From assembly GCF_039912695.1 (NCBI RefSeq), contig NZ_JBDSPJ010000024.1, forward strand, positions 186,001 to 250,000: 64,000 nt of DNA. Direction: 5' to 3'. The position numbers and the translations under genes are program-made. Shown piece after piece: positions 24,926-33,806 of the stretch (positions are counted from its first letter, which is position 1; each line of letters opens with the position of its first letter). The notes beneath the pieces are model-generated. The model saw only the letters and a program-made list of their open reading frames with translations. It was not told the DNA's origin and ran no database searches. Source of the stretch: Pseudolysinimonas_A sp039912695. GTDB lineage: Bacteria > Actinomycetota > Actinomycetes > Actinomycetales > Microbacteriaceae.

Positions 24926-26224
24926 ATGACCTCCACCCCCGCATCCCGCGAGAAGCACTCGTTGGTGCGGCTCACCTCGATCCGCCCGAGACTGCGCGCG
25001 TTCGTGTCGTTCGCACTCGGGGTAGTCGTGGTGACGTTCGGCTACACCGCCGGGCGGCAGGAGGCCCTGGTTCTCGCCGGTGTCGCGTTCCTGTTGCCGT
25101 TGTGCGGGGTCATCTACGTACGCATTCGCCGCCCCAAGATCTCGGTCACCCGACTATTCTCTCCGCCGGTCGTCGCCGCAGGCAGCCGAGTGCGGATGAC
25201 GATCCGGTTGCGGAACGAAGGCACCGTGTCGACGATTCCGTTCGCGGGGGATGACGCCATCCCGTGGCAGGAGTCGCTCGCCTCCCACGAGGTGCCGGGC
25301 CTGGGAACCACGGCGGCAACGAACCGCACCCGCGTGGTCGAAGACGACGTCCACCCGCCGCGCCGCGGGCTCTACGTCGTCGGACCGTTCGTCGTCGAGT
25401 ACGAAGATCCCTTTGGAATGTGGCGGGCCTCGGTCGCCGTGGGCGAAACCGATCGACTCGTGGTTGTGCCCCGACTTGCCGCGCTCGGCGACGATGGACC
25501 GGCACTCGCCGACGGTGATGGTTCGGCGCAACTCGTGCGGCACCGCGTCACCGGCAACGACGACGACTTGACCACCCGCGAGTACCGGGTGGGCGACGCC
25601 CTGCGCCGGGTGCATTGGCGGGCGTCAGCGCGGCGCGGCGAGCTGATGGTGCGCCAAGAGGAGCACCGCAGCCATCCCGATGCGCGCGTCCTCGTCGACA
25701 CCCGCCGCTCGGGCTACCCCGACGCGAGCCGCGACCGTAGCGTCTGGTGGTCCGACTGGTCGAGCGAATCCTTCGAGTGGGTGGTGGCGATGAGCGCGTC
25801 CCTCGGCATCCATCTCGACGGAGCGGGGTTCCGGCTCGAGGTTGAAGAGAGTTCTCGCGGTCAGATCGAGCAGTTTGGGCCGCGAACAGAAAGTCGTCGC
25901 GGTGACGGGTTTCTGACCAGCCTCGCCGGGGTGCAGCTCTCGGACGAAGACGACCTCGACCAGATCCGACTCGGGGATGCCGTGGGCCCGCTGTTCGCTG
26001 TCGCGGCAGACCCCGACGACGCGACCATCGACTGGATGATCCACCGCCGCGCCCCGAACGCTCCGGCCTACGCGTTCCTCGTGGAGCCCCGGCAGGCGGT
26101 GGTCGTGAGGTTGCGGAACGAGGGGTGGACCGTCGTCGAGGTCGACCCCGACAGTGAGCCGATGGATGCCTGGCGTGGCTCTGCTTCGGCGACACGGGCC
26201 GTTACTCCGGTGTCTCGTGGTTGA
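24926..26224 (+). CDS. DUF58 domain protein
   Basis: Predicted 432 aa. Two N-terminal transmembrane helices (about residues 25-65) are followed by a beta-rich region and the DUF58 motif REYRVGDALRRVHWRASAR near residue 215, with a von Willebrand-A-like fold expected behind it. It works with the MoxR ATPase upstream (21 bp) and the transglutaminase downstream (8 bp overlap). The precise role of this triad is not known; cell-envelope assembly is often suggested. Confidence 0.88.
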   Translation: MTSTPASREKHSLVRLTSIRPRLRAFVSFALGVVVVTFGYTAGRQEALVLAGVAFLLPLCGVIYVRIRRPKISVTRLFSPPVVAAGSRVRMTIRLRNEGTVSTIPFAGDDAIPWQESLASHEVPGLGTTAATNRTRVVEDDVHPPRRGLYVVGPFVVEYEDPFGMWRASVAVGETDRLVVVPRLAALGDDGPALADGDGSAQLVRHRVTGNDDDLTTREYRVGDALRRVHWRASARRGELMVRQEEHRSHPDARVLVDTRRSGYPDASRDRSVWWSDWSSESFEWVVAMSASLGIHLDGAGFRLEVEESSRGQIEQFGPRTESRRGDGFLTSLAGVQLSDEDDLDQIRLGDAVGPLFAVAADPDDATIDWMIHRRAPNAPAYAFLVEPRQAVVVRLRNEGWTVVEVDPDSEPMDAWRGSASATRAVTPVSRG

Positions 26225-28529
26225 CACCCGAATCGCGCCGCCGCCATCCCGCGCCGTCGCCACCCCGAAGCCGGGTGCGGCGAAGGGCACGCTGTCGACC
26301 ACCGCGCGTCCCGAGGTGCGGCCCACGATCATCCGCCTGGTGCTCTTCGCGGTCGCCCTGATCGCGAGTATCGCGGGGTTGTCCAAGATCTTCGACGGCA
26401 CCACCTGGCTGGTGACGATGGTGTCGTTCGCGGTGCTGCCGATCGCCGCTGCCGCCGCAGCCGTCGTGTTCTCTCGTCGGGCCTGGCTGCCCGCCGTCGC
26501 TGCCGTCGTCGTCGCGGTTGCGAGTCTCACCTTCACGTTTGCGCGCGACGACGCGGTGCTCGGATTCATCCCGACCCCCCAGGTAGTGGCCACCTGGGGC
26601 GACCTCGCCCAGGGTGGTGCGGAGGCGATCGCCAATCAGAGCGTGCCCGCGATCACGGTCGACGGGCTGCTCTTCCTGCTCGGTGGCCTCGCCGCAGCGT
26701 GCGCAATCATCGGCGTTCTGGTGATCGACGTCGGGCGGATGCCGGCAGCAGTCGCGTTCCCCCTCGCGACGATCCTGGCCATTCCGGTGATGATCCGGTC
26801 GGATCTCGCCCTCCCGCTTGCCTACATCGTGGCGGTCATTGCGTTCCTCGCGCTGCTCCGCGTCGGCCGTCGCCCGGCAGGCCGCGCGGCCGTTGTCGCC
26901 ACCGCGGCAGTGGTGATCGCCGGGTCTCTGATCCTGCCGACGATCACTCCGCAAGCCGACGAGGTCGCTCGCACGGGTGGCGTCTTCGGGTCGGGCACCC
27001 CGTCGGTCAACCCGTTCATCGACCTCGGCGCCGACCTGCGGCGTGCCAAGCCCGTCGAGGTGCTCACCTACTCCACCAACGCACCGGGTGGGGCGTACCT
27101 TCGGCTCGCGACTCTCGACGACTTTCAGGGGAACGACTGGGAACCCGCTACCGAGCCGTGGGTTCCGTCAGACTCGGTAGACAAGTTTCCGGCTCTGCCT
27201 GGTCTGGCGTCGACGATCATCACGAACTCGTACACAGTCGATGTGCAGGTTCAAAATCTTGCCGGCCGGTGGTTGCCCACCCCTTACGGAACCTCGTCGA
27301 TCAAGGGTCTGTCCGGCGACTGGTCGTGGGAACCTGACAGCCTCGCGGTGCGCACCCGAACAGGCACCGTCTCGGGTGAGAGCTACGCATCCGCGTTCGT
27401 CGTGCCGCAGCCCAACCTTGACCAACTGCGCGATGCGACCCCTGACGGCACCGACCCGAAGTACCTCGTCTTGCCGAGCTTCATGCCGGCCTCGATCGGT
27501 GAGATCGCGCAGCAGGTCACCAGTTCGGCAACCACGCCCTGGCAGAAGGCCCTGGCCCTTCAGGACTATTTCACGAGCGGAGACTTCGTCTACTCCGAAG
27601 AGTCGCCGGTTCAGGGCCACTACGACGGCAACGGGATGCAGGCAATCGAACGATTCCTGCAAGAGAAGTCGGGATACTGCGTGCATTACGCGTCAGCAAT
27701 GGCTGTGATGGCGCGCACTCTCGGCATCCCATCGCGCATCGCCATCGGCTTCCAGCCCGGTGAGCCGGTCGTACCCGATGCGGGTGAAAGCCCCGCGCCG
27801 TCGACCGAGGGGATGACGAACTACACGGTCAGCTCCGACGACCTGCACGCGTGGCCCGAGCTGTACTTCTCGGGAATCGGGTGGCTGCGCTTCGAGCCGA
27901 CACCCGGTCGCGGTTTCCTACCGACCTACTCCACTGTCGCCGGAGTCGATGACCCGACGACCCCGCAGGTCGAGGGCCCCCAGCCCGCGCCAACCGGGGT
28001 CGCCAACCCCGGCACCGGCCCGTCGATCGCTCCCGACGACCCGACCGACCCCGGCACCGTCGTGCAGACCGAGGCCGTCAACCCGCTGCCGATCGCGATG
28101 CTGATGTTGCTGTTTATCTTGCTCGTGCTGCTGACCCCGGCCATCATCCGTTTCGTCATTCGCTCGCGGAGGTTCGCGGCAATGACAACCGGTCGGGATG
28201 CCGCAGCAGCCGCCTGGGACGAGGTGCGAGATACGGCGCGCGATCACGAATGGTCGGCGCCCGACTCCGAGACGCCACGACAACTGGGACGACGGCTCGA
28301 GATCATCGTCGGGGAAGGCACGGTCTCGCGGCTACGTCTCGGCGTCGAGCAGTCCGCCTACGACCGGCCGGGCTCGGGTGCCATGACCGTCGACGACGTG
28401 CGCGAGGTGCGGCACGCGATTGCTGTCGCCGCGTCCTCAGGGGTGCGGCTGCGGGCGGTCTTCCTCCCGCCATCCCTCCTCGACCGGGTCGGCATCACGT
28501 TCCGCCGTCGGCCCGATTCCGCGGGGTGA
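26217..28529 (+). CDS. Transglutaminase-like membrane protein (TgpA type)
   Basis: Predicted 770 aa from the GTG at 26217. An N-terminal block of about seven transmembrane helices is followed by an extracytoplasmic transglutaminase-like domain with catalytic Cys488 (SGYCVHYA) and His544 (DLHAWPE). A Pro/Gly-rich linker, one more transmembrane helix near 625 and a cytoplasmic C-terminal domain complete it. It overlaps the DUF58 gene by 8 bp. The last 93 bp overlap, tail to tail, the coding end of the F420-0 ABC ATPase. Likely substrate is an envelope protein or peptide. Confidence 0.88.
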   Translation: MVDTRIAPPPSRAVATPKPGAAKGTLSTTARPEVRPTIIRLVLFAVALIASIAGLSKIFDGTTWLVTMVSFAVLPIAAAAAAVVFSRRAWLPAVAAVVVAVASLTFTFARDDAVLGFIPTPQVVATWGDLAQGGAEAIANQSVPAITVDGLLFLLGGLAAACAIIGVLVIDVGRMPAAVAFPLATILAIPVMIRSDLALPLAYIVAVIAFLALLRVGRRPAGRAAVVATAAVVIAGSLILPTITPQADEVARTGGVFGSGTPSVNPFIDLGADLRRAKPVEVLTYSTNAPGGAYLRLATLDDFQGNDWEPATEPWVPSDSVDKFPALPGLASTIITNSYTVDVQVQNLAGRWLPTPYGTSSIKGLSGDWSWEPDSLAVRTRTGTVSGESYASAFVVPQPNLDQLRDATPDGTDPKYLVLPSFMPASIGEIAQQVTSSATTPWQKALALQDYFTSGDFVYSEESPVQGHYDGNGMQAIERFLQEKSGYCVHYASAMAVMARTLGIPSRIAIGFQPGEPVVPDAGESPAPSTEGMTNYTVSSDDLHAWPELYFSGIGWLRFEPTPGRGFLPTYSTVAGVDDPTTPQVEGPQPAPTGVANPGTGPSIAPDDPTDPGTVVQTEAVNPLPIAMLMLLFILLVLLTPAIIRFVIRSRRFAAMTTGRDAAAAAWDEVRDTARDHEWSAPDSETPRQLGRRLEIIVGEGTVSRLRLGVEQSAYDRPGSGAMTVDDVREVRHAIAVAASSGVRLRAVFLPPSLLDRVGITFRRRPDSAG

Positions 28530-29306
28530 GGATGACATCCCGACCGCTAGTAGCGGCTTCTTCGTGATCGGGTTCGTTGTCCAGGCGGCACGCACGCCGT
28601 AGACATCCTGGATGACCTCGGGCGTGAGCGTTTCGGACGTCGATCCCGCGGTGACCACGCGACCGCGTGAGAGCACCACGACGTGATCGGCATGGGATGC
28701 CGCGAGGGCCAGATCGTGAAGGGCCGCGACGATCGTCACTCCCTCGTCGTGTGCCAAACGGGTGAGTAGCGCGAACACCTCGAGTTGGGCGGCGATGTCG
28801 AGGTGGTTCATCGGCTCATCCAGCAGCAGCAGACGGGGTTGCTGGGCGAGGGCTCGGGCGATGAGCACCCGCTGACGCTCTCCGCCCGAGAGCGACGGCA
28901 GCTCGCGATCGGCGAACTCGAGCGCGCCGGCCGCGGTGAGAGCGGCGGTGACCACGTCATCCGATGCCGGATCGGTTCCGCCGAGGAACGACGAGTGCGG
29001 GGTCCGACCGAGCGCCGCGACGGCTCGGGATGTCAGCGGCAGTTCGGTCGTCGCCTCCTGCTCGACGAAGGCGACGAGTCGCGCGCGGTCGCGGCGGCGC
29101 ATCGCGAGGAGGTCGGCTCCCTCGAAAGACACGGTCCCGGCATCCGGTCTCGCGACTCCCGACAGCGCACGGAGCAGGGTCGACTTGCCGGCGCCGTTTG
29201 GGCCGAGCAGCGCCGTCACCGCACCGGCGGGGGCGACGAACGAAGCACCGTCCACCAGCACGGCGGCACCGGCCCTCACGGTGACACCGGCGACCGAGAG
29301 GCTCAT
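28437..29306 (-). CDS. ABC transporter ATPase, candidate F420-0 importer
   Basis: Predicted 289 aa. A BtuD/FecE-type ATPase with Walker A GPNGAGKST near residue 35, the signature LSGGERQR near 140, and Walker B LLLLDEP. It forms a three-gene cassette with a FecCD-type permease (overlap 4 bp) and a binding lipoprotein. The cassette matches the family set proposed in TIGRFAMs (recalled as TIGR03868/TIGR03869/TIGR03873) to import F420-0. The last 30 residues extend past the usual fold and are encoded antisense to the transglutaminase gene. Confidence 0.85.
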   Translation of the reverse strand: MSLSVAGVTVRAGAAVLVDGASFVAPAGAVTALLGPNGAGKSTLLRALSGVARPDAGTVSFEGADLLAMRRRDRARLVAFVEQEATTELPLTSRAVAALGRTPHSSFLGGTDPASDDVVTAALTAAGALEFADRELPSLSGGERQRVLIARALAQQPRLLLLDEPMNHLDIAAQLEVFALLTRLAHDEGVTIVAALHDLALAASHADHVVVLSRGRVVTAGSTSETLTPEVIQDVYGVRAAWTTNPITKKPLLAVGMSSSPRGIGPTAERDADPVEEGWREEDRPQPHP

Positions 29307-30322
29307 GCTTCACTCCGTCGCCGCACCAGAAGTACTGCGAACACCGGTGCCCCGATGATCGCGGTCACGATGCCGACAGGGAGTTCCCGCGGGTCGAAGA
29401 TCGTGCGCGCGAGAGTGTCGGCCCAGACCAGAAATACTGCGCCGACGAGGGCCGAGAGCGGCAGAAGTGCTCGATGCCCCGCTCCAACGAGAAGGCGAAC
29501 CGCGTGCGGGAGCACGAGTCCGACGAACCCGATCGAGCCACTCACGGAGACCAGCGCACCGGTCAGCACGGCCGACGCGCCGAGCAGACCCCACCGAACC
29601 CCCTGCACCGGGATGCCGAGCGACGCCGCGGTCGTGTCACCGAGGGCGAAAGCATCCAGAAGCCGCCCGGTGAGGGTGAGGGGTACGCCGATCACCAGGA
29701 ACGCGATTCCCGCGATCGCGACCGCCTCCCACCGCGCGCCGGCGAGTGAGCCGAGCAGCCAGGACAGCACCTCGCGGTAGGAGTCGCCGGTTGCCGCCCA
29801 GAAGATCGCGAACGAGGTGAGAGCTCCGGCGAGGGATGACACCGCGACCCCGGCGAGCACCGTGCGGGTCGGGGTGATGCGACCGAACGATCCCGCCAGG
29901 GCCAACGTGGCCCCGAGAGCCAGGATCGCGCCGATGAACGCCGCGACGGGCAACAGCACCGCGACCCCGAGCAGCAGCACGCTGACGGCGCCGAGGGAGG
30001 CACCGGATGAGATGCCGAGCAGGTAGGGATCCGCCAACTGGTTGCGCGTCAGGGCCTGCATGATCGCGCCGACGAGCGCGAGACCGGCACCGACGCACGC
30101 GGCGGTCAGGATGCGGGGGAGCCTCAGCTCCCAGACGATCCCGTCACGCAGCACGGAGAGTGGCGACCCGGTGCCGAACAGGTGCGACCAGATCGCACCC
30201 CACACCTCGCCGACGCTGAGGTCGGCCGGGCCGATCGTGACAGCGACGACGACGGAGGCGACGAGGACGACCGCGAGACCGACGCCGATGGCGCCGACTC
30301 GAATCGTCCCGGTGCGCTTCAC
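29303..30322 (-). CDS. FecCD-type ABC permease, candidate F420-0 importer
   Basis: Predicted 339 aa with about nine or ten transmembrane helices. The FecCD landmarks LPRILTAACVGAGLALVGA near residue 70 and SVSGSIGFVGLVLPHAVR near 265 are visible. It lies between the binding protein and the ATPase, with 4-bp overlaps on both sides. The specificity assignment rests on the cassette and the binding protein, not on the permease itself. Confidence 0.85.
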   Translation of the reverse strand: MKRTGTIRVGAIGVGLAVVLVASVVVAVTIGPADLSVGEVWGAIWSHLFGTGSPLSVLRDGIVWELRLPRILTAACVGAGLALVGAIMQALTRNQLADPYLLGISSGASLGAVSVLLLGVAVLLPVAAFIGAILALGATLALAGSFGRITPTRTVLAGVAVSSLAGALTSFAIFWAATGDSYREVLSWLLGSLAGARWEAVAIAGIAFLVIGVPLTLTGRLLDAFALGDTTAASLGIPVQGVRWGLLGASAVLTGALVSVSGSIGFVGLVLPHAVRLLVGAGHRALLPLSALVGAVFLVWADTLARTIFDPRELPVGIVTAIIGAPVFAVLLVRRRSEA

Positions 30323-31290
30323 GGGAGCTTGAGGGTCTTCAGTTGGTCGGCAATAGATGCTGCAGCGTCGACGCTGCGCACTCCCGCCTCGCTCGCCGCG
30401 AACGGGATGACGATGTAGCGCGAGTTCTTCACCGCGGTCAGGTTAGCGGTCGCCGGGTTGGACGTGAGGTACTCGATCTTGTGGCCGGCGGTGTTCCACG
30501 AGGCGTCGACCAGAACGATCACATCGGGGTCAGCGGCGAGGATCGACTCCCAGCCCAGCGGACTCCAGGTCATGTTGATGTCTCCGGCAATATTGGTCAG
30601 GCCCGCGGTTTCGAGCAGCAGTTCGGGCGCTCCGATCCCGGCGCCGACATAGGGCGTGTCCTTGCCCGACGACCACCAGAGCGCGGTGAGGTTTCCACTG
30701 GCGGGGTGGATGGCATCCAGCTTCGTCTTCTGCTGCTCGAGCAGAGCGGTCGGGTCGACGTCGAAGATTTTGGCGGCCTCGGCGATCTCCCGGAAGATCT
30801 CGTCAAAGCTGAGTTTCGCGGGCTGATCGGCGCTCTGGCAGGCCGCAGGTTGCACGTACGTCGCGACTCCGAGGGACTGCAGCTCGGCTCGGTTGCCTGC
30901 GGCATCCGGCGCGAAGGCCGACTCCCAGCCTGAGTAGACCAGATCGGGTTCGGCGTTGAGGACGACCTCTTCGCTGGGCATCTTGTCGGCCAGCACCGGA
31001 ATTGCGGCGGCACCGGACGCCCACTCATCGGGAACCGGGCCGTCCTGGTAGGCGGTGCCGACGATCCGGTCGCCGACCCCGAGCGCGAGCATCATCTCGG
31101 TCGACGTCGACTTGATCGTGATGACGCGCTGCGGGGGCGTGGCGAAGGTGACGGCAACGCCGCAGTTCTCAACCGTCACGGGACCGGATGTGGTCGGCGA
31201 GTTGGTCGGGATGGCAGCGGGTGTGGTGCAGGCGGCGAGCACCAGCACGGTTGCCACAGCGACGAAAGCGAAAGGACGGCGGACGGTCAT
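30319..31290 (-). CDS. Substrate-binding lipoprotein, candidate F420-0 importer
   Basis: Predicted 323 aa. A signal peptide with lipobox LAAC is followed by a class III (BtuF/FhuD-like) binding fold with RVITIKSTSTEMMLALG near the N-terminus and VGAGIGAPELLLE mid-protein. These features match the group annotated as putative F420-0 ABC transporter substrate-binding proteins. I chose the ATG at 31290 because AGGAGA lies about 6 nt upstream; an in-frame start 90 bp upstream would leave a long extension before the signal peptide. A stand-alone cofE and three F420 enzymes in the window support the role. Confidence 0.8.
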   Translation of the reverse strand: MTVRRPFAFVAVATVLVLAACTTPAAIPTNSPTTSGPVTVENCGVAVTFATPPQRVITIKSTSTEMMLALGVGDRIVGTAYQDGPVPDEWASGAAAIPVLADKMPSEEVVLNAEPDLVYSGWESAFAPDAAGNRAELQSLGVATYVQPAACQSADQPAKLSFDEIFREIAEAAKIFDVDPTALLEQQKTKLDAIHPASGNLTALWWSSGKDTPYVGAGIGAPELLLETAGLTNIAGDINMTWSPLGWESILAADPDVIVLVDASWNTAGHKIEYLTSNPATANLTAVKNSRYIVIPFAASEAGVRSVDAAASIADQLKTLKLP

Positions 31291-31400
31291 GGGATCTCCT
31301 GGAGGGCGCAGCAAACGGGACGCGCCGAAACAGACGCGGGTCGCCGCTCCAGAAAAGGATGCGCACCACGGATCACACACGACCCGGGGACCTGTCAGCG

Positions 31401-31406
31401 ATTCTA
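31401..31406 (-). promoter_or_regulatory. Candidate -10 box for the F420-0 importer operon
   Basis: TAGAAT on the minus strand, about 110 bp before the lipoprotein start. It would give a leader of roughly 100 nt. I see no convincing riboswitch fold in it. Confidence 0.35.
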
Positions 31407-31439
31407 GCTTCGAACGTGAGCGCCGATCACGGAGGGCTC

Positions 31440-32795
31440 CTAACGCTCTACCGCCGCGGCGGCGAGAGCACCAGCGACGAACTGAGCCGACTCGACCGGC
31501 ACGACACCGACCGTGACCCGCACGTGCGGCGGCTGGTCACCGAGTTGAAAGAGAGCACCTGGAGCGACCCGGATGCCGGCCGCCGCGAGTTGCACGATGG
31601 CCGCGCGTTCTTCGGCGACCGGAAGCCACGCGTTGATCCCATCGCCGAGTGGCAGGTGCACGCCGAGACGGGCGAGTTCTGTGACGATCGCGGCACGGCG
31701 TTCGCCGTAGACGACTCGGGCTGACTCGACTTGGCCGACCGCGACCGGATCGGTCAGCAGCGCGTGCAGGATCGCCTGAACGGTGCGCGAGGTCCAACCG
31801 GGGCCAAGCAACCGCCGCGCCACCACCTGGTCGACGAGTGCCCGCGGGCCGCCGAGGGCGCCGATGCGCAGGTCGGGTCCGTGCGACTTCGAGAAGCTGC
31901 GCACGTGCAGCACGCGTTCCGGCACGATCGTCGCCAACGTGAGGTCAGGCGCCGAGCTGATCGCACCCGAGTGATCGTCTTCGATCACGATCGTTGACGT
32001 CGCGGTGCGGCTTCGCTTGAGGATCGTCGCGAGTTCGTCGGCCCGCGCCTGGCTCAGTGAAGAACCGGTCGGGTTGTGCGAGCGCGTCTGCATCAACACG
32101 ATGCTCGGGTTACTGCCGAGTGCGGCGGCGAACTCTGAGGGCCGCATCCCGTACTCATCGACGGGAACGCCGATTGCCTCGAGCCCGTAACTGTCGATGA
32201 GGTCGAAAAACGGCGCGAAGGTGGGATTGCCCACGACCACCCGGTCGCCATACCGCACGAGCACGGCGAACGCGCGGTCGATCGCGTCGAGTGCCCCGTT
32301 GGTCACGGTGATCGACTCGACGGGGCTCGGCCAGGTCGAGCGCAACAGATTGTGCAGCTCCGGGATGTCAGGCTTCTGCTGGTACGAGGCCGTGTCGGCG
32401 TGCAGACGGAGGTTCGCGAGCACCGGACCGAGTGCGGGAAGCAGCGCCGGATCGGGGGTGCCGCGGGAAAGGTCGAGGGCGGCATCCTGTGCCCCGTCGA
32501 GTTCCTGGTAACGACGGGGCAGCCATTCGCGCGGCAGGGAGCGCACGAAGCTGCCCGACCGACCGCGACTCGTGATGAGGCCGGCAGCTGCGAGGGTTTG
32601 CCAGGCGTGACTGACGGTGGCGGGCGAGATTCCGAGGTCACTCGCGAGTTCCCGGACGGTGGGCAAACGATCGCCGGGGGCGAGGTCGCCCGTGGTAATC
32701 AGCCGCGAAATCCCGCTCGCGATGCCGTGCGGTGTGCGCTGTTCGATCGCGAGAGCTACCGACTTCACTTCAGAACCGCCTAGCTTTGTTGGCAC
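31440..32795 (-). CDS. MocR-type regulator (GntR HTH fused to aminotransferase fold)
   Basis: Predicted 451 aa. Residues about 20-80 are a GntR winged helix (GDRLPTVRELASDLGISPATVSHAW). The rest is a class I aminotransferase-like domain with the PLP lysine in SFSKS near residue 295 and HNPTG near 240. MocR proteins sense a metabolite with PLP and control neighbouring genes. It is divergent from the hydantoin/pyrimidine operon and probably its regulator. A GTG at 32768 is an alternative start. Confidence 0.85.
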   Translation of the reverse strand: MPTKLGGSEVKSVALAIEQRTPHGIASGISRLITTGDLAPGDRLPTVRELASDLGISPATVSHAWQTLAAAGLITSRGRSGSFVRSLPREWLPRRYQELDGAQDAALDLSRGTPDPALLPALGPVLANLRLHADTASYQQKPDIPELHNLLRSTWPSPVESITVTNGALDAIDRAFAVLVRYGDRVVVGNPTFAPFFDLIDSYGLEAIGVPVDEYGMRPSEFAAALGSNPSIVLMQTRSHNPTGSSLSQARADELATILKRSRTATSTIVIEDDHSGAISSAPDLTLATIVPERVLHVRSFSKSHGPDLRIGALGGPRALVDQVVARRLLGPGWTSRTVQAILHALLTDPVAVGQVESARVVYGERRAAIVTELARLGVHLPLGDGINAWLPVAEERAAIVQLAAAGIRVAPGALFQLGDQPPHVRVTVGVVPVESAQFVAGALAAAAVER

Positions 32796-32854
32796 TGCGC
32801 GCTTTGTTTACGGCGACGACACGGTCGGAAACGACAAAGAAATGTTTACGGCGA
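32784..32854. promoter_or_regulatory. Candidate MocR operator region
   Basis: The divergent intergenic region contains TGTTTACGGCGA twice (32805-32816 and 32843-32854, 38 bp apart) and CTTTGTT twice (32784-32790 and 32802-32808, 18 bp apart). Repeats like these, in front of both a MocR gene and its likely target operon, are good candidates for its binding sites. The region is also locally AT-rich. Confidence 0.5.
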
Positions 32855-32904
32855 AGAATAACAAAAGACAACCCTCGGGTTGGGTAAGCAGAGGGAGGAG
32901 CCGC

Positions 32905-33756
32905 ATGAGCAACATCGTGCGCGCCGCGATCACACAGACCACGTGGACCGGCGACAAGCAGTCGATGCTCGACAAGCACGAGCAGTTCGCGCGTGACGCC
33001 GCGGCTCAGGGGGCGCAGGTCATCTGCTTCCAGGAACTCTTCTATGGCCCGTACTTCGGTATCACCGAAGACAAGAAGTACTACCGCTACGCCGAACCGG
33101 CCGACGGTCCGATCGTGCAGCGGTTCGCGGCATTGGCCGCCGAGTTGCAGATGGTCATGATCCTGCCCATCTACGAAGAAGACATCACCGGCGTTTACTA
33201 CAACACCGCGGTGATCGTCGAGAAAGACGGCACGATCCTCGGCAAGTATCGCAAGCACCACATCCCGAACCTTGACCGCTTCTGGGAGAAGTTCTACTTT
33301 CGCCCCGGCAACCTGGGGTACCCGGTCTTCAACACCTCGGTCGGCAAGATCGGCTTGTACATCTGTTACGACCGCCACTTTCCCGAAGGATGGCGTGAGC
33401 TCGGCCTCAACGGCGCGCACATCGTGTTCAACCCGAATGCGACGAAACCCGGACTCTCCAACCGGCTCTGGGAGGTAGAGGGTCCCGCCGCGGCCGTCGC
33501 CAACGGGTACTTCGTGCTGCAGCCCAACCGCGTGGGTCGCGAAGATAACGAGTACGGCGAACTCGCCGTCGACTTCTACGGCACCAGCCAAGTCATCGAC
33601 CCGCGCGGCAACTTCGTCGGTGAGCGGGGTTCGGGGTCGTCGGAAGAGCTGCTGATCCGTGACCTCGATATGGACATGGTGCAGCAGATGCGCGACGACT
33701 GGCAGTTCTACCGGGACCGTCGTCCCGAGTCCTACACGTCGATCCCGAAGCCCTGA
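32905..33756 (+). CDS. Nitrilase-superfamily N-carbamoyl amidohydrolase (beta-ureidopropionase type)
   Basis: Predicted 283 aa. The catalytic triad of the nitrilase fold is visible as Glu44 (FQELFYGPY), Lys117 (KYRKHHIP) and Cys154 (ICYDRHFPEGW). These enzymes hydrolyse N-carbamoyl-beta-alanine or N-carbamoyl amino acids to the amine, CO2 and ammonia. GGGAGGAG precedes the ATG. It is the first gene of the operon, and the dihydropyrimidinase follows, so it is the third step of reductive pyrimidine breakdown or of hydantoin use. The stop lies inside a 14-bp tandem repeat. Confidence 0.88.
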   Translation: MSNIVRAAITQTTWTGDKQSMLDKHEQFARDAAAQGAQVICFQELFYGPYFGITEDKKYYRYAEPADGPIVQRFAALAAELQMVMILPIYEEDITGVYYNTAVIVEKDGTILGKYRKHHIPNLDRFWEKFYFRPGNLGYPVFNTSVGKIGLYICYDRHFPEGWRELGLNGAHIVFNPNATKPGLSNRLWEVEGPAAAVANGYFVLQPNRVGREDNEYGELAVDFYGTSQVIDPRGNFVGERGSGSSEELLIRDLDMDMVQQMRDDWQFYRDRRPESYTSIPKP

Positions 33757-33796
33757 TTTCGAAGACCTGATTTCGAAGACCTGATTTCGAAGACCT
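33752..33796 (+). repeat. 14-bp tandem repeat, three copies, at a gene junction
   Basis: Units CCTGATTTCGAAGA at 33752-33765, 33766-33779 and 33780-33793, plus a partial fourth. The first copy contains the stop codon of the amidohydrolase, and each copy carries a TGA. It fills nearly the whole spacer before the hydantoinase gene. Confidence 0.9.
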
Positions 33797-33806
33797 AGGA
33801 GAAGCC

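Noticed and set aside
31291..31400. Leader of the F420-0 importer considered as a cobalamin riboswitch
   Set aside because: I could not find a B12-box-like sequence or the expected long conserved core. The cassette also fits F420-0 better than cobalamin.
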